Shown here piece by piece: positions 26,467 through 34,893 of a DNA stretch of 64,000 nucleotides (positions within the stretch are counted from its first letter, which is position 1; each line of letters opens with the position of its first letter). The stretch comes from Bacteroidetes bacterium ADurb.Bin174. GTDB lineage: Bacteria; Bacteroidota; Bacteroidia; Bacteroidales; Paludibacteraceae. The notes under the pieces are model-generated. The model was not told where the DNA came from, made no database searches, and was given only the letters and a program-made list of their open reading frames with translations. The stretch lies in assembly GCA_002070265.1 (NCBI GenBank), contig MWCX01000023.1, positions 62,001 through 126,000 of the forward strand, in the 5' to 3' direction. Both the position numbers and the translations under genes were made by a program.

Positions 26467-27611
26467 AAACCAAAAGAGCGAAACATAGAAAATCTACTAA
26501 ATCAGCAAATCTGCTTGGGACAAACCAAATATTGCTGCATGCCAATCGAATTTTAATTGGGTTGCTGTTTGTCTTTTCAGGTTTTGTAAAAGCCGTTGAT
26601 CCCTTAGGAACCGTCTATAAAATCGAAGATTACCTGATTGCATTTGACGGTTTTTTTGTCGGACTGACTTTTTTTGCTTTTCCGGCTGCCGTTTGCCTGA
26701 TTGCTATAGAACTTTTGATCGGATTGAATTTGCTGTTTAAAGTATGGCCTAAAATAACAAGTTGGGTTGCCTTAGTGTTTATGCTGTTTATGACTGCATT
26801 AACTTTGTATATCGCTATCTATAATCCGGTTTCAGATTGCGGATGTTTCGGTGATGCACTCGTTATTTCTAATTGGCAGACCTTCTTCAAAGATGTTGTG
26901 CTACTGATCATGGTAATTATTTTGCTATTTGGGAAAAAACAGCTTCGACCAATCTACCAATCTCGTTTTGAATGGACCTTGGTCATTCTGTTTGTTGTAT
27001 TATCATTTGGTTTTATGGCCTATAATCTGACACATCTGCCCGTTATTGATTTCAGACCCTATAAAATAGGTGTGAATATTCAGGAGTCTATGAGTTATCC
27101 GAAAGATGCACCAAGAGATGAGTACGAATACGTTTTTACCTATAAAAAAGATGGGGTGGAGAAGAGTTTTTCTTTGGAGGAAATTCCTGATAGTACCTGG
27201 ACTTTTGTCTCACAAGAAACTAAATTAATATCCGAAGGATATCAGCCGCCCATACAGGATTTTGAAATCCTTACGGCAAATTATGAAGATCTGACGGATG
27301 AAATACTCGAATATCAGGGTGTTACTTACTTAATAATATCTTACGATCTGAGTTTGACATCCGAAAAAAGTATGGAACGCATCAAATCTTTTGTGACGTA
27401 TCAGAGACAGCAAGATCAGGATGTGAAAATATATGCTTTGACAGCTTCTTCAACGGATGATATACAGGATTTTAAATTGAAATACGATCTTGATTTTCCT
27501 TTCTATAAAATGGATCCTATTACGCTCAAAACAATGATTCGAGCCAATCCCGGCGTCATGAAGTTGAAAACCGGAACGATAAAGGGGAAATGGAATTGGA
27601 GACAGATTTAA
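26463..27611 (+). CDS. BT_3928-family DoxX/MauE-like membrane protein
   Basis: About 382 residues. A TTG at 26463 follows GGAGG by 7 nt and is preferred; a GTG at 26457 is the alternative. The N-terminal part has four membrane helices (HANRILIGLLFVFSGFVKAV, then about 70-170) with VSDCGCFGDAL, a CxC motif typical of MauE/DoxX-like proteins linked to thiol redox. After about residue 200 comes a soluble, thioredoxin-like region lacking a CxxC. It overlaps the DUF1599 stop codon, so translation is likely coupled. Role unproven. Confidence 0.82.
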   Translation: MKTKRAKHRKSTKSANLLGTNQILLHANRILIGLLFVFSGFVKAVDPLGTVYKIEDYLIAFDGFFVGLTFFAFPAAVCLIAIELLIGLNLLFKVWPKITSWVALVFMLFMTALTLYIAIYNPVSDCGCFGDALVISNWQTFFKDVVLLIMVIILLFGKKQLRPIYQSRFEWTLVILFVVLSFGFMAYNLTHLPVIDFRPYKIGVNIQESMSYPKDAPRDEYEYVFTYKKDGVEKSFSLEEIPDSTWTFVSQETKLISEGYQPPIQDFEILTANYEDLTDEILEYQGVTYLIISYDLSLTSEKSMERIKSFVTYQRQQDQDVKIYALTASSTDDIQDFKLKYDLDFPFYKMDPITLKTMIRANPGVMKLKTGTIKGKWNWRQI

Positions 27612-27808
27612 GAACGAAGAACGAAAAACTATAAACTAAGAACAAAGAGTAAAGACAAAAGAATAAAGACAAATTAACTAAGAACGAAAAGTGAAGAACG
27701 ATGAACAAACAAAACCACGCGACCGCGGAACTCGGACCCCGTAACTTCCCTAACTTCCCTAACTTTTCTAACTTCCAAAATATAACTTCTCTAACTTCAA
27801 CACTAAAA
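27612..27808. repeat. Three-part word repeat tract, copy 1 (reverse orientation)
   Basis: The whole BT_3928-tpiA gap is built of short near-repeats: AGAACGAAGAACGAAAAAC-type words (27612-27710), a GC-rich core CGCGGAACTCGGACCCCG (about 27724-27741), then AACTTCCCTAACTTCCC words to about 27800. Read on the minus strand, the order is GAAGTTAGG words, GGTCCGAGTTCCG core, GTTCTTAGTTTTTCG words, the same as at 45116 and 50755. Confidence 0.7.
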
Positions 27809-27840
27809 ACTATTAACAATCAAATAAATTAAAATCAATT

Positions 27841-28596
27841 ATGAGAAAGAAAATTGTTGCAGGCAACTGGAAAATGAACAAAACCTTACAAGAGGGTTTG
27901 GCTTTAGCAAAAGAGTTGAATACCATATTGGCAAATGAAACTCCAAATTGTGACGTAGTCATTGGTACGCCTTTTATCCATTTGGCAAGTGTGGTATCTG
28001 CAGTTGATACCCATAAAATAGGTGTGGCTGCACAGAATTGTGCAGATAAGGAAGCCGGAGCATATACCGGTGAGGTTTCTGCTGCCATGGTTAAGTCAAC
28101 CGGAGCGGGCTATGTAATTTTGGGCCATTCTGAGCGTCGTACCTATTACGGCGAAACTGCTGAAACATTAAAGACCAAGGTTGAATTGGCATTAAAAAAC
28201 AATTTGATTCCAATTTTCTGTATTGGTGAAGTGTTAGCAGAAAGAGAGTCAAATGTACATTTCGAAGTGGTTAAATCACAAATCATTGACTCTTTGTTTG
28301 GCTTGTCTGCTGCAGATTTCAGTAAAATTATTTTAGCGTATGAACCGGTGTGGGCTATTGGAACAGGTAAGACTGCAACGGCTGCACAAGCTCAGGAAAT
28401 GCATGCATTCATTCGTAAGACTTTGGCTTCTAAATACGGAAAAGAAATTGCCGACAATTGCTCTATCCTTTACGGCGGAAGCTGCAACCCCGGTAATGCT
28501 AAAGAATTGTTTTCAAATCCCGATGTAGATGGTGGCTTAATTGGAGGTGCTTCCTTGAAAGCAGCCGATTTCAAAGCCATTATTGATGCTTTCTAA
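27841..28596 (+). CDS. tpiA: Triosephosphate isomerase
   Basis: 251 residues, standard length. Interconverts dihydroxyacetone phosphate and glyceraldehyde 3-phosphate in glycolysis. Catalytic residues are visible: Lys11 in GNWKMNK, His96 in ILGHSERR, Glu168 in [14 protein letters not shown], and the phosphate-gripping YGGS near the C-terminus. It is followed 29 bp later by radA. Confidence 0.97.
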   Translation: MRKKIVAGNWKMNKTLQEGLALAKELNTILANETPNCDVVIGTPFIHLASVVSAVDTHKIGVAAQNCADKEAGAYTGEVSAAMVKSTGAGYVILGHSERRTYYGETAETLKTKVELALKNNLIPIFCIGEVLAERESNVHFEVVKSQIIDSLFGLSAADFSKIILAYEPVWAIGTGKTATAAQAQEMHAFIRKTLASKYGKEIADNCSILYGGSCNPGNAKELFSNPDVDGGLIGGASLKAADFKAIIDAF

Positions 28597-28625
28597 TATT
28601 TGACATCCATCATCCGAAACCGGCA

Positions 28626-29996
28626 ATGGCTAAAACAAAAAATGTCTATATCTGTCAGAATTGCGGCAACGACTCTCCCAAATGGATAGGAAAATGTCCC
28701 GTTTGCGGTGAGTGGAATTCTTATGTCGAAGAGATCATCAGCAAGGAAAGCAAGCAAAGCGTTCAACTTGCAGGTATTCAGATGACAAAGGAAAAGCCGC
28801 AGTTGATTTCAGAAGTGGATACCACGGAAGAAATCAGAATTGATTCGGGGTCGGTTGAACTGAACAGGGTGTTGGGAGGCGGATTGGTTGCAGGCTCGTT
28901 GGTACTGATTGGAGGCGAACCGGGAATAGGTAAATCCACTTTGGTCTTACAGGTGGTACTGAATATCAAATCTAAGAAGGTGTTGTATGTTTCGGGTGAA
29001 GAAAGTGTCAGGCAAATAAAGCTTAGGGCTAAAAGGCTTGGCTCGGAAGCTGACTCGGTGTACGTTGTCAGTGAGACCTCTTTGGAAGAAATTTTTGTTC
29101 ACATTCAGAATATTCAACCGGATTTGGTGGTGATAGATTCCATTCAAACGGTTTCGACAAACACCATTGATTCGTCTCCCGGATCGGTATCGCAGGTGCG
29201 CGAATGTGCTGCGGCATTACTGAAGTACTGTAAGATGTCGGCGACTCCGGTTTTCTTAATTGGTCATATCAACAAAGAAGGAAGTATTGCCGGACCGAAA
29301 GTACTGGAGCATATTGTTGATACAGTCTTGCAGTTTGAAGGCGATCAGCATTATATGTATCGTATTTTACGGGCTATCAAAAATCGTTTTGGAAGCACTT
29401 CCGAATTGGGCATTTTCAAGATGCGTCATGATGGCTTGCGAGAGGTAGCCAATCCTTCTGAATTGTTGTTGTCGCAGCATTACGAAGGTTTGAGTGGCGT
29501 GGCCATCGCATCGGCAGTGGAGGGCATTCGTCCCTTCCTGATAGAAGTCCAGTCTTTGGTAAGTTCGGCTGCCTACGGAACACCTCAACGATCGAGCACC
29601 GGATTTGACTTGCGCAGATTAAACATGTTGCTGGCTGTATTGGAAAAGCGCGTAGGCTTTAAGTTGGCGCAAAAAGATGTCTTTCTCAATATTGCAGGAG
29701 GTATCAAAGTTAATGATCCGGCGATTGACTTGGCGGTGATCTCGGCCATTCTTTCTTCCAATGTCGATTTGGCTATTAACAAAGGTGTTTGTATGGCAGG
29801 GGAAGTAGGTTTGTCGGGTGAAATACGTCCCATCAATCGCATTGAACAGCGCATCCGTGAAGCAGCAAAGCTTGGTTTTACCAAAATGCTTATTCCGGAT
29901 TTTGATTTGAAGAGTTTAAATTTAGGAAAATTAAATATGGAAATTATTCGCGTTAAGAGAGTAGAGGAAGCGTTTAAGATATTGTTTAAAAAATAA
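28626..29996 (+). CDS. radA: DNA repair protein RadA
   Basis: 456 residues. The N-terminal zinc finger uses Cys10, Cys13, Cys24 and Cys27; the RecA-like ATPase core has GGEPGIGKSTLVLQV (about 98-112) and the RadA-specific KNRFGSTSELGIF block; the C-terminal ~150 residues form the Lon-protease-like ring domain (VFLNIAGGIKVNDPAIDLA). RadA drives branch migration of recombination intermediates. The downstream gap begins directly with a repeat interrupted by an IS. Confidence 0.96.
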   Translation: MAKTKNVYICQNCGNDSPKWIGKCPVCGEWNSYVEEIISKESKQSVQLAGIQMTKEKPQLISEVDTTEEIRIDSGSVELNRVLGGGLVAGSLVLIGGEPGIGKSTLVLQVVLNIKSKKVLYVSGEESVRQIKLRAKRLGSEADSVYVVSETSLEEIFVHIQNIQPDLVVIDSIQTVSTNTIDSSPGSVSQVRECAAALLKYCKMSATPVFLIGHINKEGSIAGPKVLEHIVDTVLQFEGDQHYMYRILRAIKNRFGSTSELGIFKMRHDGLREVANPSELLLSQHYEGLSGVAIASAVEGIRPFLIEVQSLVSSAAYGTPQRSSTGFDLRRLNMLLAVLEKRVGFKLAQKDVFLNIAGGIKVNDPAIDLAVISAILSSNVDLAINKGVCMAGEVGLSGEIRPINRIEQRIREAAKLGFTKMLIPDFDLKSLNLGKLNMEIIRVKRVEEAFKILFKK

Positions 29997-30006
29997 TTTC
30001 GCATGA

Positions 30007-30035
30007 TGGCGGTGTCTTATATTATTCAACTGCTG
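30007..30035. repeat. Left part of a mosaic repeat split by the IS3 element
   Basis: TGGCGGTGTCTTATATTATT then CAACTGCTG, the MITE-like end. The rest of this copy continues at 31533 beyond the IS. Confidence 0.75.
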
Positions 30036-30281
30036 TGTCTCGTCCTAAAAAAAGTTTACACATTTTGTTATACTTATTTCTTTTTCTTTTTTTGAAATTG
30101 ATAGCCATTTTGTCAAGTTAGAAAGGTAAGTTAAGTCAAGGTTTTGCGAAAAAATACTATCCGGCAGTTGACGGATGGAGATTTTTTTAGCAAACCCGTA
30201 GGGCTTGACCTTTACTTGATTTAGCTTTCGACTTATATTTGCGACCATTTTCAAAAAATTATTTTTTGTTTTTCTTTTATT

Positions 30282-31100
30282 TTATGCTGCTCCCGCTTGA
30301 TTGTAAACCTGTGATGGAGTTCGCAGATCCAATGACCAATGCGGACGTTTCTCGTTGTAATTTCTTATTCCCGATGCGGTGGCTGAAAGAGCTTGTTCGA
30401 AATCATTAAATGTAGCATCCAAGTAAAATTCATCCTTTAATATGCCGTTAACACGCTCTGCTACGGCATTCTCATAACAATGATTCTCTTCGGTCATACT
30501 GATAGCTATTCCGGCCTCTTGAAGCATCTCTACGTAATCCTTACTGCAATACTGTATACCTCTGTCTGAGTGATGTGTCAACGACTCAAGTTTATTCACA
30601 CAACTAATAAGTGCCATCTTCAGAGCATCAATCCCACCTTCAATACTCAAACTGCGACTTAATGACCAGCCTACTATCTTGCGGGAATAAAGATCCGTTA
30701 TCAAAAATAAATACACAAATCCTGTAAGTGTCCGTATATAGGTTATGTCACTAACCCATACCTGATTTGGACGCGTTACAGCCAAGTCTTTTATCAGATT
30801 TTTCCACTTACGGAAATGATGAAAAGAGTTGGTCGTTTTAGTGTAACTCTTTTTCGGCCTTACAAGCAAATCATTTTGACCGAGTATATCAAAGAACTTA
30901 TCTCTACCTATCTTACCAATTGCAGATAAATCCTCTTGAAGCAAATGATAGAGTTTTTTACCACCCAAACGTGGCAACTCACGTCTCTTCTCTTGAACCA
31001 ATTCAACAATCAGAGCCTCTTTAAGCTCCTCCTTTTCAACACGCTTCCTGCTTTTGTAAAACGCCTGACGGGTTATGCCAAAGTATCCACACAGGGACAC
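30282..31100 (-). CDS. IS3-family transposase OrfB (DDE integrase core)
   Basis: 272 residues from a GTG; it is probably made mainly as an OrfAB fusion. The N-terminus has an HTH_21-like segment (LVQEKRRELPRLGGKKLYHL); the rve integrase core holds the three acidic residues in VWVSDITYIRT, THHSDRGIQY and ENAVAERVNGILKDEF, the D,D(35)E set. The frame is -1 relative to OrfA and is open upstream as far as the slippery site. No disabling mutation is seen. Confidence 0.94.
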   Translation of the reverse strand: MSLCGYFGITRQAFYKSRKRVEKEELKEALIVELVQEKRRELPRLGGKKLYHLLQEDLSAIGKIGRDKFFDILGQNDLLVRPKKSYTKTTNSFHHFRKWKNLIKDLAVTRPNQVWVSDITYIRTLTGFVYLFLITDLYSRKIVGWSLSRSLSIEGGIDALKMALISCVNKLESLTHHSDRGIQYCSKDYVEMLQEAGIAISMTEENHCYENAVAERVNGILKDEFYLDATFNDFEQALSATASGIRNYNEKRPHWSLDLRTPSQVYNQAGAA

Positions 31101-31489
31101 TACCGCTTCTTCCCCTTGAAGTAAATCGATAACTCTTGTTCGTACTTTTTTTTTAAGTCCAAATCAAAAAGTTCATCTGCTACTTCTATGACCTTTTCAG
31201 AACATTTGTGATGCAAAGAAAGCTCTGCATATGCCTCTTTTAAAGCTTTGTTCTCTGCTCGAAGACGCTTTAATTCATCTATTTCTTCTCTTGTTTCCAC
31301 GCGAAAAATTTTGTTTAATAAATGTTGTTTACCAAATTGAAGAAGCCATTTTTGAATAGTATAGGCACCACCAATACCATATTTTTGACGACATGCTCCA
31401 ATACTTAAACCATTCTTTTCAATCTCTTCTACTACTTGCAATTTAAAACAATCGCTGTACCGTACTACTGTTCTCTGTTCTTTTGTCAT
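31100..31489 (-). CDS. IS3-family transposase OrfA with -1 frameshift site
   Basis: 129 residues. An N-terminal helix-turn-helix (RYSDCFKLQVVEEIEKNGLS, then IGACRQKYGIGGAYTIQKWL) binds the IS ends and a C-terminal coiled coil (ELKRLRAENKALKEAYAEL) mediates dimerisation. Near the end, codons tta-aaa-aaa-aag contain the heptamer A AAA AAG (31145-31151), the classic -1 slippage signal; slipping there joins OrfA to OrfB, avoiding the TAG at 31100-31102. Confidence 0.93.
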   Translation of the reverse strand: MTKEQRTVVRYSDCFKLQVVEEIEKNGLSIGACRQKYGIGGAYTIQKWLLQFGKQHLLNKIFRVETREEIDELKRLRAENKALKEAYAELSLHHKCSEKVIEVADELFDLDLKKKYEQELSIYFKGKKR

Positions 31490-31532
31490 AATCTGTCCTG
31501 TTTTAGGTGTAAACCTATTTCAGGACATGACA

Positions 31533-31625
31533 CTGTGTTCTGTGTTCCGTGTTCTGAGTTCCGAGTTCCGCGGTGCGTGGTGGCGAGGTTGTTTTTTAGT
31601 TAAATATTTGTTTTGAGACAGCCTC
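31533..31625. repeat. Right part of the mosaic repeat beyond the IS3 element
   Basis: Continues the unit begun at 30007: CTG, then TGTTCTGTGTTCCGTGTTCT words, the core GAGTTCCGCGGTGCGTGG (31563-31580), GGCGAGGTTG, and the end TTTTGAGACAGCCTC (31611-31625). Reverse-complemented, this order matches the uninterrupted unit at 34763-34889, so the pre-insertion element can be reconstructed. Confidence 0.72.
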
Positions 31626-31650
31626 CTTGGTGTTTTTTTATTAATTTTCT

Positions 31651-31809
31651 TAATTTTGTACCCTATATTCAAGTTTTCTTAGAAAAAACATATAATTATT
31701 TATTAATATGAAATAAACATGAATTGATTTAATCAGTCGTTTTGCCTATGCGAATGATTAAATTGGTTCATTGAGGATTTTTGTACGACAACTAAAAAAA
31801 CATAATCAT
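31651..31809 (+). promoter_or_regulatory. Conserved 5' leader, copy B: promoter, hairpin, GTTCATTG box
   Basis: TAATTTTG (31651-31658) is the -7 box, followed by CCCTATATT. After about 69 nt come TTTAATCA (31728-31735) and TGATTAAA (31755-31762), with exactly 19 nt between as in copy A, then GTTCATTG (31766-31773) and ATTTTTGTACGACAACT; the start codon follows 36 nt after the box. The gene it serves is unrelated to that of copy A, so the likeness is not due to gene duplication. Confidence 0.6.
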
Positions 31810-33573
31810 ATGAAAGTAACACGCATTTTCGATTTGTTGGATAATTATTTGGAAAATTATCCAAACCAAGATGCTGCTTTGGCAAGTAAAAGAGGTGGAC
31901 AGTGGAATAAGATCAGCATACAGCAATATGTTGAAACAGTGAACAACATCAGCTATGGCATGTTAAAAATGGGCGTCAAACCCGGCGATAATATCGGTAT
32001 CGTGAGTGGAAATCGTCCTGAATGGAATATGCTCGACATGGCCATCATGCAAGTAGGTGCTATTTCTATTCCTATCTATCCGACCATTAGCCAGGATGAT
32101 TATCGCTACATCCTCAATCATGCTGAAATGAAGATGATTTTTATAGAAGGGAAAGAGCTTCGTCGCAAACTTGAGCCGGTTATGCCGGAAATTAAAACCT
32201 TGAAAGATATTTTCTTATTTGATGAACTTGACGGAGAATACAAGTATTTAGATCAGTTGATTCAACTGGGAATAGAAAATCCGAATGCTGAAAAATTAGC
32301 GAAAATAAAAGCTGGTATCAAAGGCGAAGATATGGCCACCATCATTTACACTTCCGGTACAACCGGAGATCCGAAAGGAGTCATGTTGTCACACAGCAAC
32401 CTTATTGGTCAACTTGATAATCTGAAAATGACTCCTGCAAAATGGAGTAGAGTGGCGTTGAGTTTCCTTCCTTTGTGCCATGCTTATGAACGCATCCTGG
32501 TATATCTGTATCAATACCTAGGAATGTCGGTGTATTATGCTGAAAATTTAGGAACCATTGCCGAAAATATCAAGGAAGTACAACCGACCATGATGACTGC
32601 TGTGCCGCGTGTGTTGGAAAAAATATATGATAAATTATTCCTTGCCGGTAAAAAATTGCCTTTTATTCAGAAAAGAATTTATTATTGGGCTTTCAATTTG
32701 GCTAAAAAATATCAGTTGGAAGGGAATAGCTGGTGTTACAAGCAACAATTAAAATTAGCCGACAAGCTGATTTATAAAAAATGGAGAGAAGCCCTGGGTG
32801 GTAATTTTGACATCGTAGTTTCAGGAGGTTCTTCTCTTCAACCACATATGGGTTCTTTCTTTTCAGCTATAGGCATGCCGGTTTTTGAAGGATATGGTTT
32901 AAGCGAAACTTCCCCGGTAATTGCTGTTAGTTGCCGTGGTAAAGGTGGACGAAAATTTGGTACGGTAGGACCGCCACTCCCCGGTGTGGAAGTAAAATTA
33001 GGCGATCGTGATGAGATTTTGTGCCGCGGGCATAATGTCATGCTTGGTTATTATCGCAATCCTGAATTAACTGCAGAAGTAATTGACTCAGACGGTTGGT
33101 TCCATACGGGAGATACCGGTAAATTTACTCCTGAAGGTCAATTGATTGTAACCGGACGCTTAAAGAGCATTTTTAAAACTTCTTTCGGGAAATACATCAA
33201 CCCTCAAGCCATTGAATCCAAGTTCACTGAATCACCCTTTATTGACAATATGATTGTGCTGGGGGAAAACAAAAAGTTTGCGGCTGCCCTTATTGCACCT
33301 GACTTTGTATTCTTGAAATCATGGTGTGCTGCCAATGATATTCCTTACTCAACGAATGCCGAGATGGTTCAAAATCCAAATGTTTTGAAGCGTTTTGAAG
33401 AAGAAATTAAAAAATACAATGCCTTCTTTGGAGATTTTGAACAGGTGAAACGCTGGCAATTGGTGACTGAAGATTGGACGCAAACTTCCGGTTTCTTATC
33501 TCCAACCTTAAAGATCAAACGAAATGTGTTGGGAGAATTTTACGCTGAAAAAATTGAAAAATTGTTCTCGTAA
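31810..33573 (+). CDS. Long-chain acyl-CoA synthetase (AMP-forming)
   Basis: 587 residues from ATG 31810; an upstream TTG at 31771 lies inside the conserved leader and is rejected. ANL-superfamily motifs are present: IIYTSGTTGDPKGVMLSHSN (about 186-205), EGYGLSETSPVIAVS, GWFHTGDTGKFTPEGQLIVT and the hinge/lysine region GRLKSIFKTSFGKYINPQAIE. It activates fatty acids to acyl-CoA through an acyl-adenylate. A second, more divergent member lies at 51019, suggesting different chain-length or cellular use. Confidence 0.92.
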   Translation: MKVTRIFDLLDNYLENYPNQDAALASKRGGQWNKISIQQYVETVNNISYGMLKMGVKPGDNIGIVSGNRPEWNMLDMAIMQVGAISIPIYPTISQDDYRYILNHAEMKMIFIEGKELRRKLEPVMPEIKTLKDIFLFDELDGEYKYLDQLIQLGIENPNAEKLAKIKAGIKGEDMATIIYTSGTTGDPKGVMLSHSNLIGQLDNLKMTPAKWSRVALSFLPLCHAYERILVYLYQYLGMSVYYAENLGTIAENIKEVQPTMMTAVPRVLEKIYDKLFLAGKKLPFIQKRIYYWAFNLAKKYQLEGNSWCYKQQLKLADKLIYKKWREALGGNFDIVVSGGSSLQPHMGSFFSAIGMPVFEGYGLSETSPVIAVSCRGKGGRKFGTVGPPLPGVEVKLGDRDEILCRGHNVMLGYYRNPELTAEVIDSDGWFHTGDTGKFTPEGQLIVTGRLKSIFKTSFGKYINPQAIESKFTESPFIDNMIVLGENKKFAAALIAPDFVFLKSWCAANDIPYSTNAEMVQNPNVLKRFEEEIKKYNAFFGDFEQVKRWQLVTEDWTQTSGFLSPTLKIKRNVLGEFYAEKIEKLFS

Positions 33574-33602
33574 GAAATTCAATCGAGGTTCTTAAATCAA
33601 GA

Positions 33603-34367
33603 ATGCGCTATTTCATCTATTTCGCTTACGACGGTTCAGCTTATCACGGATGGCAGATTCAGCCCAATGGAATTTCCGTACAGGAGGTATTCACTGAGTC
33701 AATTCGTGTCATCCTCAGAGAGAAAACCGTAATAACTGCTGCCGGGCGTACCGATGCAGGCGTACATGCGAAAAGGATGGTTGCGCATTTTGATGCGGAA
33801 CGAACAGATTTGAATTCTGAAGAATTTGTCCGTCAATTAAACAGTATCTTGCCCGAAGATATTGCCGTTCAGAAAATTGTACCTGTAAAAGAAGATGCTC
33901 ATGCGCGTTTCGATGCCTTGACACGTAAATATGAATATCGTATTTATTACGGAAAAAATGTTTTCAAGGATAAGTTTGCTGTCAGGATGTATCATTCTTT
34001 GGGATTTGAGCAGATGAATGTAGCCGCTCAAAAGTTATTGGAATACAAAGATTTTACGAGTTTCAGTAAATTACACACCGACACCAAAACCAACCATTGT
34101 AAGGTAACCCAGGCTTTTTGGCAATCCTGCGGAGATGAATGGGTATTCACCATTGAAGCAGACCGTTTTTTACGCAATATGGTGAGGGCAATTGTCGGTA
34201 CCTTGTTCGAAGTTGGTATGGGAAAGATGAGTGTAAATGATTTTTGTCGCATCATCGAAGCCAAAGATCGTTGTCAAGCAGGAGTATCCGTCCCGCCTCA
34301 CGGACTGTATTTGGTTGATGTTAGTTATCCGGAAGAAATTTTTGCATTATCCCCTTTTGAATATTAA
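33603..34367 (+). CDS. truA: tRNA pseudouridine(38-40) synthase
   Basis: 254 residues. AGRTDAGVHA carries the catalytic Asp51; the start YFIYFAYDGSAYHGWQ and FLRNMVRAIVGTL blocks are TruA signatures. The enzyme forms pseudouridine at positions 38-40 of the tRNA anticodon arm. It begins 29 bp after the acyl-CoA synthetase stop and may share its transcript. Confidence 0.96.
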   Translation: MRYFIYFAYDGSAYHGWQIQPNGISVQEVFTESIRVILREKTVITAAGRTDAGVHAKRMVAHFDAERTDLNSEEFVRQLNSILPEDIAVQKIVPVKEDAHARFDALTRKYEYRIYYGKNVFKDKFAVRMYHSLGFEQMNVAAQKLLEYKDFTSFSKLHTDTKTNHCKVTQAFWQSCGDEWVFTIEADRFLRNMVRAIVGTLFEVGMGKMSVNDFCRIIEAKDRCQAGVSVPPHGLYLVDVSYPEEIFALSPFEY

Positions 34368-34387
34368 AATAAATTATTGTATCTTTG
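34355..34387 (+). promoter_or_regulatory. Promoter of rpmE2
   Basis: TTTTG (34355-34359) and TATCTTTG (34380-34387) are separated by 20 nt, a good match to the TTTG / TAnnTTTG pattern; the -33 part overlaps the end of truA. The ATG is 47 nt downstream. Confidence 0.6.
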
Positions 34388-34434
34388 CAACCCAATTTAA
34401 AGATAAAAATTACTTAAGGATATAAATTAAAGAT

Positions 34435-34695
34435 ATGAAAAGCGGAATTCATCCAGAAAATTATCGTCCTGTTGCGTTTAGGGATATGTCGAATGGCGAT
34501 ACCTTTATTTCACGCTCTACTGTTAATACAAAAGAGACTGTCGATATTGACGGTGTTACTTATCCTTTGTATAAACTTGAGATTTCAAGTACATCTCATC
34601 CTTTCTATACCGGTAAAACAAACTTGGTTGACACTGCCGGTCGCGTAGATAAGTTTATGAGCCGTTACGGCAAACGCATGGAGAAGAAAAAATAA
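34435..34695 (+). CDS. rpmE2: 50S ribosomal protein L31, type B
   Basis: 86 residues. [20 protein letters not shown], then the [20 protein letters not shown] block, are typical of L31. The CxxC zinc ligands of type A L31 are absent, so this is the zinc-independent type B form. It has its own promoter and terminator. Confidence 0.96.
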   Translation: MKSGIHPENYRPVAFRDMSNGDTFISRSTVNTKETVDIDGVTYPLYKLEISSTSHPFYTGKTNLVDTAGRVDKFMSRYGKRMEKKK

Positions 34696-34721
34696 AAATT
34701 TATCCAAATTTATATAATGAA

Positions 34722-34758
34722 GGGAAGTCAAACAAATTGAATTTGACTTCCCTTTTTT
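34722..34758 (+). terminator. Rho-independent terminator after rpmE2
   Basis: Perfect 11-bp stem GGGAAGTCAAA / TTTGACTTCCC with a 9-nt loop and a following T-run. Confidence 0.88.
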
Positions 34759-34762
34759 ATGT

Positions 34763-34889
34763 GAGGCTGTCTCAAAATATTCAACTAAAGTGTCTTACGT
34801 TAAATTTAACCTTAAATTAAGGTCGAGTACCACGTACCACGTACCGTGGAACTCGGACCACAGCAGTTAGTGCGCTTATGAGATACCGC
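34763..34889. repeat. Uninterrupted mosaic repeat unit
   Basis: Starts GAGGCTGTCTCAAAATATT, runs through AACTAAAGTGTCTTACG and GTACCACGTACCACGTACCG words, has the core GTGGAACTCGGACCACAGCAG and ends GCTTATGAGATACCGC, a mutated MITE-like end. The same module order, inverted, is seen in the copy split by the IS3 element. It lies between the rpmE2 terminator and the convergent M6 protease gene. Confidence 0.72.
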
Positions 34890-34893
34890 TTTT

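Larger units (their letters stand above)
30036..31532 (-). mobile_element. Complete IS3-family insertion sequence
   Basis: 1497 bp, starting TGTC and ending GACA. Terminal inverted repeats of 26 bp (30036-30061 and 31507-31532) match at 21 positions, with inner arms GTTTACAC. A 3-bp target duplication CTG flanks it (30033-30035 and 31533-31535). It contains two overlapping transposase frames on the minus strand with a slippery A AAA AAG site. Ends, duplication, frames and DDE residues are all intact, so it may still be mobile. Confidence 0.93.
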
